DNA of 64,000 nucleotides, taken from positions 73,179 to 137,178 of the forward strand of contig CAYNEM010000007.1 in NCBI GenBank assembly GCA_964396265.1. The letters run 5' to 3'. Numbering within the stretch: position 1 is the first letter of the stretch; every line of letters starts with the position of its first letter. The DNA is from EA-27 sp964396265 (GTDB lineage Archaea; Thermoplasmatota; Thermoplasmata; RBG-16-68-12; EA-27). The notes below the pieces were generated by a model that searched no databases, had not been told where the DNA came from, and saw nothing but the letters and a program-made list of their open reading frames with translations. The position numbers and the translations under genes were made by a program. Positions 40,716 through 50,070 of the stretch are shown here, in pieces.

Positions 40716-42791
40716 GTGCTCGAGTACGCGTGGCTCATCATCGCCCTTCCCCTCCTCAGCTTCGTCGTCTCCGGGACCGTCGGCCGGTACGCTGGGAAGC
40801 ACGTCGGATGGATCACGGTCGGGAGCATCGCGGGTTCCTTCGGGGTCGCCCTCCTGGTCCTGGTCCAGGTCCTCTCGGCGGGGGCCGTCGGCGGCGAGTA
40901 CCGCCCCCAGATCGTGAAGGGGATCGTATGGATCGAGGGCTTCGAGTTCAACCTGCTTATCGACAACCTCTCCGCGTGGATGCTCGTGCTCGTCTCCCTC
41001 CTCAGCACGCTCATCGCGCTCTACTCGATCGGCTACATGAAGGACGAGGAGGGCAAGCCGCGGTACTTCGCGGAGATCAGCCTCTTCGTGGCCGGGATGC
41101 TCGGCACGGTGAGCGCGGACAACTTCCTGCAGCTCCTGGTCTTCTGGGAGATCATGGGCCTGTGCTCGTACCTCCTCATCGGGTTCTGGTACCACAAGCC
41201 CGAGGCTGCGAGCGCCGCCAAGAAGGCGTTCCTCGTCACGCGCCTCGGCGACGTGCTCTTCCTGATCGGCGTGGCCGTGATCTTCGTCGTCTTCGGCACG
41301 GTGGAGTTCGAGGGCATCCAGACCGCGATCGCGACGCAGTTCGGGGCAGGAACTCTCGACTTGCGGATGATGACGGTCATCCCGCTGCTGCTCTTTGGCG
41401 GCGCGATCGGCAAGAGCGCGCAGTTCCCCCTCCACGTGTGGCTCCCGGACGCGATGGAGGGGCCGACGCCCGTGTCCGCCCTCATCCACGCCGCCACGAT
41501 GGTCAAGGCTGGTGTCTACCTCGTCGCGCGGTCGTTCATCTTCCTCGTCCCGATCGACCCGGGTACCGGGGTCGTGATCGAGGAGGTGGTCCCCTGGAAC
41601 GCGATCCTCTTCATCGCGGTCATCGGCGGCTTCACGGCCTTCTTCGCCGCCACGATGGCGCTCGCGAACCACGACATCAAGCGCGTGCTCGCGTTCTCGA
41701 CGATCTCCCAGCTCGCGTATATGTTCTTGGGCCTCGGCGCCGGGGCGTGGTTCCTCGCCGAGCAGGGCGCGGGCGCCAGCACCGCCGGGTTCAGCGCGGC
41801 GATGTTCCACCTCACGAACCACGCGTTCTTCAAAGCCCTTCTGTTCCTCGCCGCCGGCTCCGTGATCCACGCCGTCCACACCAACGACATGCGGAAGATG
41901 GGAGGCCTGCGGAAGCACATGCCGATCACCGCAACGACGATGCTCCTCGGCTCGCTCGCCCTGGCGGGCTTCCCGGGGTTTAGCGGCTTCTGGTCAAAGG
42001 ACGAGATTCTTAAGATCACCTTCGAGGTGGGCGGGGCGAACACGATTTTCCTGATCCTGTGGATCCTCGGCGTGGTGACCGCGTTCATGACCGCGTTCTA
42101 CGCGTTCCGCCTATGGTTCATGACGTTCGGGGGCAAGTTCCGCGGACACCACGAGGGGCACGTCCACGAAAGCCCGCGCGTGATGACCGTTCCCCTGATG
42201 ATCCTGGCGGTGTTCACGATCGGGAGCGGCGCCCTCGCGTTCCTCACGAACGGATGGTCGAACTTCGTGTTCTACGGACACGCGCACGAGGAGCTGCCGA
42301 CCGCCAGCTTGGCGGGGGCGCCCCTCCTCGCCGGGATCTCCATCGCCGTGGCCCTCGGCGGAATCGTGCTCGCGTTCCTCGTGTATTCCCGCCAAAGCAT
42401 TCCCGCGGAACGGTTCACGCGGAGCGCGGTCGGCGCGCGCCTCCACCGCCTGCTCCTCAACCGCTACTACATGGACCGTGCGTACGACAACATGGCGGCG
42501 CATGGGGTCTCCGGCATCTCGCGAGCCATCGACTGGTTCGACCGGAAGGTGGTCGACGGCGTCGTGAACGGCATCGGTCGGGGGACCTTGCGCTTGGCGG
42601 CGGCGAGCGACAAGTTCGACCGCACCGCAATCGACGGCGCGGTGAACGCGCTCTCCATGTCGACCGTCCGTTCGTCGTTTGCGCTTCGGCAGCGCCAGAC
42701 GGGCCGGGTCCAGAACTACGCGGCCGTCGTCGTCCTCGGCCTCACCGCGCTGATCCTCCTCGCCGTGGTCGTGCGCATGCTCCTCAGGTGA
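40716..42791 (+). CDS. nuoL: Complex I antiporter-like subunit NuoL (ND5)
   Basis: A 691 aa subunit with the full NuoL length, including the lateral helix and C-terminal extension. Key charged positions are visible: FWEIMGLCSYLLIGFWYHKP (helix 5 Glu), IGKSAQFPLHVWLPDAMEGP (helix 7 Lys with the LPDAMEGPTPVSALIHAATMV signature), and HDIKRVLAFSTISQLAYMFL (helix 8). The C-terminal part (about 560-660) has an unusual repeated IDWFDRKVVDGVVNGIG / SDKFDRTAIDGAVNALS pattern, the amphipathic arm. GTG start at 40716. Confidence 0.96.
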   Translation: MLEYAWLIIALPLLSFVVSGTVGRYAGKHVGWITVGSIAGSFGVALLVLVQVLSAGAVGGEYRPQIVKGIVWIEGFEFNLLIDNLSAWMLVLVSLLSTLIALYSIGYMKDEEGKPRYFAEISLFVAGMLGTVSADNFLQLLVFWEIMGLCSYLLIGFWYHKPEAASAAKKAFLVTRLGDVLFLIGVAVIFVVFGTVEFEGIQTAIATQFGAGTLDLRMMTVIPLLLFGGAIGKSAQFPLHVWLPDAMEGPTPVSALIHAATMVKAGVYLVARSFIFLVPIDPGTGVVIEEVVPWNAILFIAVIGGFTAFFAATMALANHDIKRVLAFSTISQLAYMFLGLGAGAWFLAEQGAGASTAGFSAAMFHLTNHAFFKALLFLAAGSVIHAVHTNDMRKMGGLRKHMPITATTMLLGSLALAGFPGFSGFWSKDEILKITFEVGGANTIFLILWILGVVTAFMTAFYAFRLWFMTFGGKFRGHHEGHVHESPRVMTVPLMILAVFTIGSGALAFLTNGWSNFVFYGHAHEELPTASLAGAPLLAGISIAVALGGIVLAFLVYSRQSIPAERFTRSAVGARLHRLLLNRYYMDRAYDNMAAHGVSGISRAIDWFDRKVVDGVVNGIGRGTLRLAAASDKFDRTAIDGAVNALSMSTVRSSFALRQRQTGRVQNYAAVVVLGLTALILLAVVVRMLLR

Positions 42792-42795
42792 TCTT

Positions 42796-44355
42796 GTGAC
42801 GATCCCGTTTCTCACGCTGCTCGTCTGGCTCCCGTTCCTCGGGTTCCTCGCCACGATCCTCATCGGTTCCACGCAGAAACGTGCGCGTTGGATCGCACTC
42901 TCGGTGTCCCTTGCCGACACGGTCCTCGCCACACTGCTCGTGGTCACGTTCGTGACCGGCTGGCTCGACGCGTGGCTTCCGGCCTCCGCGGGCTGGGTGG
43001 GCGGCCCCGAGTTCCGGTACGCGGAGGAATACAACTGGGTGCCGAGCCTCGGCATCTCGTACGTCATGGGGGTCGACGGCCTCTCGCTCGGCCTCGTCCT
43101 GCTCACGCCCCTCCTCACGACGCTCGCGATCGCCTTCAGCTGGGACAAGGACTACCGCCCGAAGGCCTTCTTCGGCCTCCTCTTGCTCATGGAGTGGTCA
43201 ATCCTGGGCGTGTTCCTCACGCTCGACTTCTTCCTCTTCTTCGTGTTTTGGGAGCTCGTCCTCATCCCGATGTTCTTCCTGATCGGGATCTGGGGAGGGC
43301 CGAACCGTCAGTACGCTTCGATCAAGTTCCTGATCTACACGCACGTCGGCTCCGTGATCATGCTCCTGAGCATCTTCGCGATGTATCTCACGCTCCAGGG
43401 GCCCGCCCATCTCGGGTACCGGACGTTCAACATGATCCGCATCTCGGAGTACATGGGGGGCCCTGGGGGCTCGACGCTCCTCGCTGCCTTCCAGGTCCCC
43501 GTGTTCCTCGCCTTTCTCTTCGGGTTCATGGTGAAGCTTCCGAGCGTCCCGTTCCACACGTGGCTGCCGGACGCGCACGTCGAGGCACCGACGGCGGGGT
43601 CCGTGATCCTGGCGGGCCTCCTGCTGAAGATGGGCGGGTACGGGATCTTCCGGATCGCCCTGCCCATGCTGCCGGACGCCGCGCACGACCTGTGGTGGGT
43701 CATGGCGATCTTCGGCGTCGTCTCCATGATCTACGCGTCCCTCATCTGCCTCTCGCAGGTCGACCTCAAGAAGCTCATCGCGTACTCTTCCATCGGACAC
43801 ATGGGCTTCGTCCTCCTCGGCGCCGCGAGCCTGCACCCCATCGGCATCCAGGGAGGCATCTTCCAGCTGTTCAACCACGGCATCATCACCGCCGCGCTGT
43901 TCATGCTTGCGGGCACGATCAAGCACAACGCGGGGACGCGGGACATCCCGAAGCTTCGCGGGCTGTCGAAGGACATGCCGAAGTACTCCCTCATCCTCAT
44001 GATCTCGTTCTTCGCGTCCCTCGGCCTGCCCGGGCTGAACAGCTTCGTGTCCGAGTTCATGGTGTTCGCGGGCGCATACAGCGGCGACCCGTTCCAGGCG
44101 TACCGCGCCCTCATCCTGGTCCCGCTGCTGGCGATCGCGATCACGGGCGCGTACTACGTGTGGACGATGCAGAAGATGGTGTTCGGGACCCCGAACGAGG
44201 CGCTCGGCCCGCTGCACGACCTGAAGCGGAAGGAGGTCGTGGTCTACTCCATCCTCATCTTCCTCATGTTCGCGGTCGGGTTCCTGCCCGCCTTGTGGCT
44301 CGGGTTCCTCGAAGGGCCGAGCACCTACATCGCGGGCGTCTTGGGGGGGCCCTAG
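42796..44355 (+). CDS. nuoM: Complex I antiporter-like subunit NuoM, first copy
   Basis: A 519 aa NuoM (ND4). YVMGVDGLSLGLVLLTPLLT begins the core. The helix 5 Glu is in FWELVLIPMFFLIGIWGG, the helix 7 Lys in FMVKLPSVPFHTWLPDAHVE, and the broken helix region has FNHGIITAALFMLAG. All proton-path residues are retained. GTG start at 42796. The next gene is a second, diverged NuoM. Confidence 0.95.
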   Translation: MTIPFLTLLVWLPFLGFLATILIGSTQKRARWIALSVSLADTVLATLLVVTFVTGWLDAWLPASAGWVGGPEFRYAEEYNWVPSLGISYVMGVDGLSLGLVLLTPLLTTLAIAFSWDKDYRPKAFFGLLLLMEWSILGVFLTLDFFLFFVFWELVLIPMFFLIGIWGGPNRQYASIKFLIYTHVGSVIMLLSIFAMYLTLQGPAHLGYRTFNMIRISEYMGGPGGSTLLAAFQVPVFLAFLFGFMVKLPSVPFHTWLPDAHVEAPTAGSVILAGLLLKMGGYGIFRIALPMLPDAAHDLWWVMAIFGVVSMIYASLICLSQVDLKKLIAYSSIGHMGFVLLGAASLHPIGIQGGIFQLFNHGIITAALFMLAGTIKHNAGTRDIPKLRGLSKDMPKYSLILMISFFASLGLPGLNSFVSEFMVFAGAYSGDPFQAYRALILVPLLAIAITGAYYVWTMQKMVFGTPNEALGPLHDLKRKEVVVYSILIFLMFAVGFLPALWLGFLEGPSTYIAGVLGGP

Positions 44356-44356
44356 G

Positions 44357-45892
44357 ATGGCTCTCCCCTATCACCTGACGATCCTTCTGTTCTTCCCCGC
44401 GATCGCGGCAATCGTCACGGTCGTCGGCGGCAGGAACGAGCGGGTCGCGAGGTGGCTCGGGACTGGGCTCTCCCTCGTCCCACTGGCCCTCAGCTCGTAC
44501 CTGGTGTTCGCCTTCCTCTTCGCGCGAGGGGACCTCGTTTCCGAGTCCGTCACGGGACGGATGGGCACCCAGACGTACTACGCATGGGAGCAGGGGTCCT
44601 GGATCCCGCAGATCGATGTGGACTACCGCCTCGGTGTCGACGAGCTGTCGATCTTCCTCGTGTTCCTCACGACACTCCTCACGACGCTCGCGCTGGCGTT
44701 CAGCTGGGGCGAGCACCACCGCGTCCGCGAATACTACGCGATGTTCCTATTCATGGAGACCACGATCCTCGGCGTCTTCCTCTCCCTGGACTTCTTCCTG
44801 TTCTTCATCTTCTGGGAGGCGGGCCTCGTCCCCATGTACTTCGTCATCGCCGTGTGGGGCGGCCCCCGCAAGCGGTACGCGGCGATCAAGTTTTTCCTGT
44901 TCACACAGGCCGCGTCGCTCCTCGTGCTCCTCGGCATCTTCGCGATGTACTTCTACAGCTCGCCGAACACGTTCGACATGACCGCGTTGATCGCAAACAA
45001 CCCGACGTTCGGCGCGGTGCCCGCGATCGCGGCCCTCGTCTTCCTCGCCTTCCTCGTCGGGTTTGGCACGAAGCTCCCCACGTGGCCCCTGCACACGTGG
45101 TTGCCCGACGCCCATGTCGAAGCGCCCACGGGCGGCTCCGTCCTGCTCGCAGGCATCCTGCTGAAGCTCGGCGGCTACGGACTCTTCCGCGTGAACTGGC
45201 AGATGATGGTTGATACAGCCGTGGAATGGTGGTGGCTCGTCGCCGCCCTCGGGATCATCTCGATCGTGTACGGGGCGTTCGTGTGCCTCGCCCAGGACGA
45301 CCTGAAGCGCCTCGTCGCGTTCTCGTCCATCAGCCACATGGGATTCGTCACCCTCGGGTTTGCGGCGGGCGCGTTCCTGTCCGGATCGCAATCGCCCGGC
45401 GGCGAGCTCGCGTTCGCCGGCGCGGTGTTCATGATGTTCGCCCACGGCCTCGTGAGCCCGGCCCTGTTCATGGTCGCGGGCGCGCTCGGCCACACCCTCG
45501 GCACGCGGAACATCAGCGAGCTTGGCGGCATCGCGAAGAAGATGCCCACGATGACGACGTTCGTCATGATCGCCTTCCTCGCGTCCCTCGGCCTTCCGGG
45601 CCTCGTCGGCTTCGTCGCGGAGTTCACCATCTTCCTCGGGGTCTGGGCGGCCTGGGGGTACGCGATCCTGATCCCCATGATGGCCGTGGTGATCACCGCC
45701 GCATACTTCCTGTGGGCCGCCCAGCGCTCGTTCTTCGGGCCCCTCAATCCGAGGTGGGAGGGAGCGAAGGACGCGCACGGCTTTGAGGTCGCACCGCTGG
45801 CGGTGCTGAGCGTCCTGTTCGTGCTCTTCGGCATCCTGCCCATGATCTTCTTCGGGCCGATCCTCGAATGGACGCGCGCGGTGCTCCCGTGA
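44357..45892 (+). CDS. nuoM2: Complex I antiporter-like subunit NuoM, second copy
   Basis: A 511 aa NuoM paralogue, clearly homologous to the preceding gene over its whole length (YRLGVDELSIFLVFLTTLLT; FWEAGLVPMYFVIAVWGG; GTKLPTWPLHTWLPDAHVEA). The helix 5 Glu and helix 7 Lys are conserved, so it is not obviously a dead copy. With nuoL, nuoM and nuoN it makes four antiporter-like subunits in one operon. Its stop overlaps the nuoN start. Confidence 0.93.
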   Translation: MALPYHLTILLFFPAIAAIVTVVGGRNERVARWLGTGLSLVPLALSSYLVFAFLFARGDLVSESVTGRMGTQTYYAWEQGSWIPQIDVDYRLGVDELSIFLVFLTTLLTTLALAFSWGEHHRVREYYAMFLFMETTILGVFLSLDFFLFFIFWEAGLVPMYFVIAVWGGPRKRYAAIKFFLFTQAASLLVLLGIFAMYFYSSPNTFDMTALIANNPTFGAVPAIAALVFLAFLVGFGTKLPTWPLHTWLPDAHVEAPTGGSVLLAGILLKLGGYGLFRVNWQMMVDTAVEWWWLVAALGIISIVYGAFVCLAQDDLKRLVAFSSISHMGFVTLGFAAGAFLSGSQSPGGELAFAGAVFMMFAHGLVSPALFMVAGALGHTLGTRNISELGGIAKKMPTMTTFVMIAFLASLGLPGLVGFVAEFTIFLGVWAAWGYAILIPMMAVVITAAYFLWAAQRSFFGPLNPRWEGAKDAHGFEVAPLAVLSVLFVLFGILPMIFFGPILEWTRAVLP

Positions 45893-47472
45893 TCGACTGG
45901 CTCGTGCTCCTCCCCGTGATCGTCCTCGCGTCGTGCGCCCTGCTCCTTTCGCTCCTCACGTTCGTCGTGAAGCGTCCGGCGATCCTGTGGGGCGTCGCGA
46001 CGGGCGGCCTCCTCCTCGCGATCCTCCTCACGGTCGACATGATGGGCCTCTCGTGGTCGCGGCTCCTCGGCCTCGACCTCTGGCCCGTCCCCGGTGCCGG
46101 CGATTCCGGGGCCCTCCCGTACCTCAAGCTCGATGTCGACAGGTTCGCCCTCTTCTTCGACCTCGTCTTCCTCACCGTCGCGCTCCTCGCGATCCTCGCG
46201 TCGCGGTCGTACCTGAAGAAGGACGAGCCGCACCAGGCGGAGTACTACGCCCTCCTTTTCTTCGCGCTCGTGGGCATGATGCTCACCGCCGCCGCGACGG
46301 ACCTCTTCGTGCTGTACCTCGCGTTCGAGCTGTCGTCGCTGAGCACGTTCACGCTCGTCGCGTTCCGGAAGCGGGACAAGCGCGCAACGGAGGCGGCCCT
46401 GAAGTTCTTCCTCATCGGCGCGATCAGCAGCGCGATCATCCTCTTCGGCATCTCGATCATCTACATCGTCGCCGGCGGCATCGATCAGGCGGCCCTTTCG
46501 ATGGACCTCGACTGGCTCCGAGGGACGCTCACGTCGGGGTCGCTCGCCGCCTCGGGCTTGGAACCCCCGTTCATCGTGGCGGTGGTCTTCCTTCTCGCCG
46601 GCTTCGGCTTCAAGGTCGCGACGGTCCCGTTCCACATGTGGGCGCCGGACGTGTACGAGGGCTCGCCGACGACGATCAGCGCGTTCCTGTCGGCGGGGTC
46701 GAAGAAGGTCGGCGTCGTCGCGATGTTCAAGGTGTTCCTCGTCGCGCTCCTGGCGGTGCAGGTCGACTGGCTGTTCGCGGTCGCCGTCCTCGCCGTCGTG
46801 ACGATGACCGTCGGGAACGTGCTCGCGATCCCCCAACGGAACATCAAGCGGATGCTCGCGTACTCCAGCATCGCTCACGCGGGGTACATCCTCATCGCGA
46901 TCGTCGTCGGGGGGCTCGCGGTGCAAAACGATCCGCGGTCTCTGGAAGCCGCTTCGTACGGCCTCGCCGGTGGCCTGTTCCACGTCTTCACGCACGCCCT
47001 CATGAAGGCAGGGGCGTTCCTAGTCGTCGCGGCTGCGGCGGTGATGTTCATCGGGGAGGACCTGGACAGTTGGAGAGGCCTCGGCAAACGGAGCCCGTTC
47101 CTCGCGTTCGCCATGGTCGTCTTCCTCCTATCCCTGGCTGGCATCCCGCCGTTTGGCGGCTTCTTCAGCAAATTCGTGCTTTTCTCCGGCGCCGTCTTCG
47201 CGGCCGATCCGGCGATCCCTGGCGGCAATCCGTGGTTCTTGTGGCTCGCGGTCGCGGGGGTGCTGAACAGCGCACTTTCGCTGTACTATTACGCGCGGGT
47301 CATACGGTACATGTACATCCTGGATCCCACGGACCCCACGCCCGTGGAGCCGCCGCAGTCCATGAATCTCGCGATCGCGATCGCGGTGATCGGCGTATTC
47401 CTGACGGGCCTGTTGGCGCAGCCCCTCATCCAGTACATGCAAGCGGCAGCCAGTGGATTCCTGGCGCCCTAA
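45889..47472 (+). CDS. nuoN: Complex I antiporter-like subunit NuoN (ND2)
   Basis: A 527 aa NuoN, the last gene of the operon. Features are YLAFELSSLSTFTLVAFRKR (helix 5 Glu), AGFGFKVATVPFHMWAPDVY with YEGSPTTISAFLSAGSKK (helix 7 Lys and the NuoN-specific PDVYEGSP motif), and RMLAYSSIAHAGYILIAIV. The GTG at 45889 overlaps the nuoM2 stop (GTGA). The stop is followed by the convergent vapC gene. Confidence 0.95.
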   Translation: MIDWLVLLPVIVLASCALLLSLLTFVVKRPAILWGVATGGLLLAILLTVDMMGLSWSRLLGLDLWPVPGAGDSGALPYLKLDVDRFALFFDLVFLTVALLAILASRSYLKKDEPHQAEYYALLFFALVGMMLTAAATDLFVLYLAFELSSLSTFTLVAFRKRDKRATEAALKFFLIGAISSAIILFGISIIYIVAGGIDQAALSMDLDWLRGTLTSGSLAASGLEPPFIVAVVFLLAGFGFKVATVPFHMWAPDVYEGSPTTISAFLSAGSKKVGVVAMFKVFLVALLAVQVDWLFAVAVLAVVTMTVGNVLAIPQRNIKRMLAYSSIAHAGYILIAIVVGGLAVQNDPRSLEAASYGLAGGLFHVFTHALMKAGAFLVVAAAAVMFIGEDLDSWRGLGKRSPFLAFAMVVFLLSLAGIPPFGGFFSKFVLFSGAVFAADPAIPGGNPWFLWLAVAGVLNSALSLYYYARVIRYMYILDPTDPTPVEPPQSMNLAIAIAVIGVFLTGLLAQPLIQYMQAAASGFLAP

Positions 47473-47474
47473 CC

Positions 47475-47861
47475 CTAGTAGGTCTCAACCGCCAGACCAG
47501 GGATTCGCGCGAACACATGGTCCCGGGTGAGAAGTCTCTGGCCGTGCCGTTTCGAGACAGCTGCGATGAGCAGGTCGATGGCGCTCACGGGCTCGCCGCG
47601 GGCCAGAAGCTCGGCGCCGAGGCGGCCCGCCTCCTCGCAGGCCTCCATGTCTGCGTCGAGGAGGACGAGTGAACCCAGGAGGGCGCGCGTCCGCGCGAGC
47701 TGTGCCCCTCCGGCACGGTAGGCACCCACTAAGAGTTCGGCCGCCGCCAAGCTGGTCACGCACTTTGGTTCCCCGGACTCCTCCAGCTCTTTCGCCTTCA
47801 GTAGTGCTCCGGGGGTGCCCTTGCGTAGGTCGACCAGGAACGAGGTGTCGAGGCTGACCAC
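47475..47861 (-). CDS. vapC: VapC-family PIN-domain toxin
   Basis: A 128 aa PIN-domain nuclease. The acidic residues are visible: SLDTSFLVDLRKG (first Asp), TSLAAAELLVGAYRAG (Glu) and SAIDLLIAAVSKRHG with LLTRDHVFARIPGL (last Asps). Archaeal VapC toxins cleave RNA and are held inactive by the adjacent VapB. The GTG at 47861 is used; it lies 4 nt after the vapB stop. Confidence 0.92.
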   Translation of the reverse strand: MVSLDTSFLVDLRKGTPGALLKAKELEESGEPKCVTSLAAAELLVGAYRAGGAQLARTRALLGSLVLLDADMEACEEAGRLGAELLARGEPVSAIDLLIAAVSKRHGQRLLTRDHVFARIPGLAVETY

Positions 47862-47865
47862 GCCA

Positions 47866-48114
47866 TCACCTCGACATCTCGCGCACGATGCTCTTGAGCT
47901 TGTCCCGTGAGAGCTCGTCGCTGCGTTTGAGCCACTGCTCGTACTCGTGGAGTCGGGACTTCGGGATCTCCTTCCAGTCGCCGGCGAACTCGAGGAGGGA
48001 CCGACTGGATCGCGTGATCCGGCGAATGACGTCGCTGAAGCTCTCGCCGTCGCGTTTGAGGGCGGCAAGCGCCCGATACGCGTCTTCGGACACCGTGATG
48101 GTCTTGACCGCCAT
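47866..48114 (-). CDS. vapB: VapB-type antitoxin
   Basis: An 82 aa antitoxin. The N-terminus AVKTITVSEDAYRALAALKRDGESFSD then VIRRI is a ribbon-helix-helix-like DNA-binding unit seen in the archaeal UPF0330/DUF217 VapB family. The C-terminal part (WKEIPKSRLHEYEQWLKRSD) would bind VapC. It is leaderless: a TATA box is centred 26 nt upstream of the ATG. Confidence 0.9.
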   Translation of the reverse strand: MAVKTITVSEDAYRALAALKRDGESFSDVIRRITRSSRSLLEFAGDWKEIPKSRLHEYEQWLKRSDELSRDKLKSIVREMSR

Positions 48115-48120
48115 GCTTGT

Positions 48121-48146
48121 GTTGATGTAAACACACTTATATCAAC
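48121..48146 (-). promoter_or_regulatory. vapBC promoter with inverted repeat
   Basis: The minus strand holds GATATAAGT (TATA) with GTTGAT and ATCAAC arms at the two ends of the segment, a 6-bp inverted repeat around the TATA region. This is a plausible VapB operator for autorepression. Confidence 0.5.
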
Positions 48147-48222
48147 TTATCACATTGCTTTCGTCCCCCTCACGCATTTCGCAGGCACGATTTGAAGGGA
48201 CCGCGCTCCCATCAAGGTCGCT

Positions 48223-48861
48223 GTGTCCCCTCTCGTCCACGGACTCATCGCGTGGCTGCTCGCGTGCCTCGTGTCCAATCGACCCATGGACCGGCGGCTC
48301 ATTGTGATCGCGGGTCTGGCGGGGGATCTGGATGGCGTGTTCGTGCTGTTCGACGCAGACCTCTTCCTCTGGTATCATCACACGTTCGGCCACTCCTTCG
48401 TCTTCGGCCTCCCCCTCGCCTTGGTCGCGGGCGCGCTCGTCCGGCGGTGGTGGGTCGGCGCCGGGGCGATGGCAGCGTTCGCCCTGCATCTCGTGGCGGA
48501 CGTCGTGGGCTCGAGCTGGGCCATCCAGCCCTTCTATCCTCTGTCCTCGTGGGGGATCTCCGCGGATCCTACGATCTCGTCCACGACGATTTACTTGGTT
48601 CTCAACCCCATCGTGGCGGCCGTGGTCCTCGGACTCGCCGGGCTCGTCATGTACCGGCGGGAAGTGTCTCCCTTCGAGGTGATCTCCCTCCGGCTGGACC
48701 GGTACGCGGTGTACGCCTGGGTCTACCCGTTCAAGCACCGATGCGAGTCCTGCGGCCGGCGCGCCCTGGCACGGTGCGGGTCGTGCGGTCGAAATCGATG
48801 TGCCGCGCACTTCGCGAACTTTTGGCGGCTTCGTTGCGCGGGCTGCTCGACTCCGAGGTAG
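48223..48861 (+). CDS. YdjM/DUF457-like membrane protein with C-terminal zinc ribbon
   Basis: A 212 aa protein with about five membrane helices. Conserved His/Asp residues typical of LexA-regulated YdjM/DUF457 metal-dependent hydrolases are visible: MSPLVHGLIAWLLACL, GLAGDLDGVFVLFD, YHHTFGHSFVFGLPLAL and LHLVADVVGSSW. After the last helix comes a cytoplasmic tail with CESCGRRALARCGSCGRNRC (two CxxC pairs and more). The function of this family is not proven. GTG start. Confidence 0.8.
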   Translation: MSPLVHGLIAWLLACLVSNRPMDRRLIVIAGLAGDLDGVFVLFDADLFLWYHHTFGHSFVFGLPLALVAGALVRRWWVGAGAMAAFALHLVADVVGSSWAIQPFYPLSSWGISADPTISSTTIYLVLNPIVAAVVLGLAGLVMYRREVSPFEVISLRLDRYAVYAWVYPFKHRCESCGRRALARCGSCGRNRCAAHFANFWRLRCAGCSTPR

Positions 48862-48918
48862 ACGTCGTGGGGCCGTCCGGGCGCTACCTTCTTGCCCTCC
48901 GGCGGGTTCGCCGCCGGG

Positions 48919-50064
48919 ATGGACCGGCGCGGCGCCTCACGGAAGACCGTTCTTGCGGAGCTCCGCGAGGCTCGCGACGACGACCTCCGCTTCCGCGACG
49001 GCAGGATCCTCGGCAGCATGTGCACGGAGCCGCTCCCGATCGCCCGTCGCGCGCACGCGATGTTCCTCGAGACGAACCTCGGGAATCCGGGGTACTACAA
49101 GGGGACGTGGCGGCTCGAGCGTGCGACCCTCCGATTCCTCGAGCGGCTCCTCCACGGCAAAGGCGTCGGGGGCTTCACGGTCTCCGGCGCGACGGAGGGG
49201 AACATCACCGCGCTGTGGATGGCGCGGAACCTCACGCGCCGCCGCACGGTGGTGTGCGCGAAGACCGCCCACTTCTCCGTCCGCAAGGCCGCGGACCTCC
49301 TCGGCATGCGGTGCGTCCAGGTCGGGCACGACGATGCGTATCGTCTCGACGTCGGACAGCTCCGGAAGCGGCTCACGAGGGACGTGGCGGCGGTCGTCGC
49401 AGTGGCGGGGACGACGGAGCTCGGCCAGGTCGACCCGATCGACGAGATCGGGGAGCTGTGCGAGGACCGCGCGTGGCTCCACGTAGACGCGGCGTTCGGC
49501 GGCTTCGTCCTCCCATTCCTCGAATCGACACGCCGCCTGCCGCGATGGGACTTCCAGGTTCCGGGCGTCTCCTCCCTCGTCCTCGACGCCCACAAGATGG
49601 GGATGGCTACGATCCCCGCCTCCCACCTCCTCGTCCGCGAAGCCCGGCACTTCGCGCAGATCGCCGTCGAGTCGCCGTACCTCACGAGCGTGTACCAGAC
49701 GTCTCTCCTAGGGACGCGGAACAGCGCCGGGGTGGCAGCTGCGTACGCCGCCATGCGGTCCCTGGGGCAAGATGGATATCGCAAGATTGTTGCGAAGTGC
49801 ATGAGGAACACTTTGACGATCGCCGCCAGGGCGGAGGAGGCCGGCCTGAAGCTCGCGATTCCCCCGGTGATGAACGTGCTCGCGATCCGCGTTCGCGACG
49901 TAGAGGCCGTTCAGCGAGCTCTTGATGCGCATGGGTGGAAGGTCAGCACATCGAGGAATCCGCCCGCGATACGCATCGTTGTCATGCCCCACATCACCGC
50001 CACGCGGGCGATGGAGTTCGCAGACGACCTTGTCGCGGTGGTGCGGAAACACGGCGAGGAGTAG
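48919..50064 (+). CDS. mfnA: PLP-dependent L-tyrosine/L-aspartate decarboxylase (MfnA-like)
   Basis: A 381 aa group II decarboxylase of the archaeal MfnA type. MfnA makes tyramine for methanofuran or beta-alanine for coenzyme A. The signature ILGSMCTEPLPIARRAHAMF starts the catalytic domain. Further motifs are VSGATEGNITALWMARN, GTTELGQVDPIDEI, WLHVDAAFGGF, and the PLP lysine in LVLDAHKMGMATIPAS. Without methanogenesis in view, beta-alanine synthesis is the likelier role, but this is inference. ATG 48919 is chosen over a TTG at 48892. Confidence 0.9.
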   Translation: MDRRGASRKTVLAELREARDDDLRFRDGRILGSMCTEPLPIARRAHAMFLETNLGNPGYYKGTWRLERATLRFLERLLHGKGVGGFTVSGATEGNITALWMARNLTRRRTVVCAKTAHFSVRKAADLLGMRCVQVGHDDAYRLDVGQLRKRLTRDVAAVVAVAGTTELGQVDPIDEIGELCEDRAWLHVDAAFGGFVLPFLESTRRLPRWDFQVPGVSSLVLDAHKMGMATIPASHLLVREARHFAQIAVESPYLTSVYQTSLLGTRNSAGVAAAYAAMRSLGQDGYRKIVAKCMRNTLTIAARAEEAGLKLAIPPVMNVLAIRVRDVEAVQRALDAHGWKVSTSRNPPAIRIVVMPHITATRAMEFADDLVAVVRKHGEE

Positions 50065-50070
50065 CAACCC

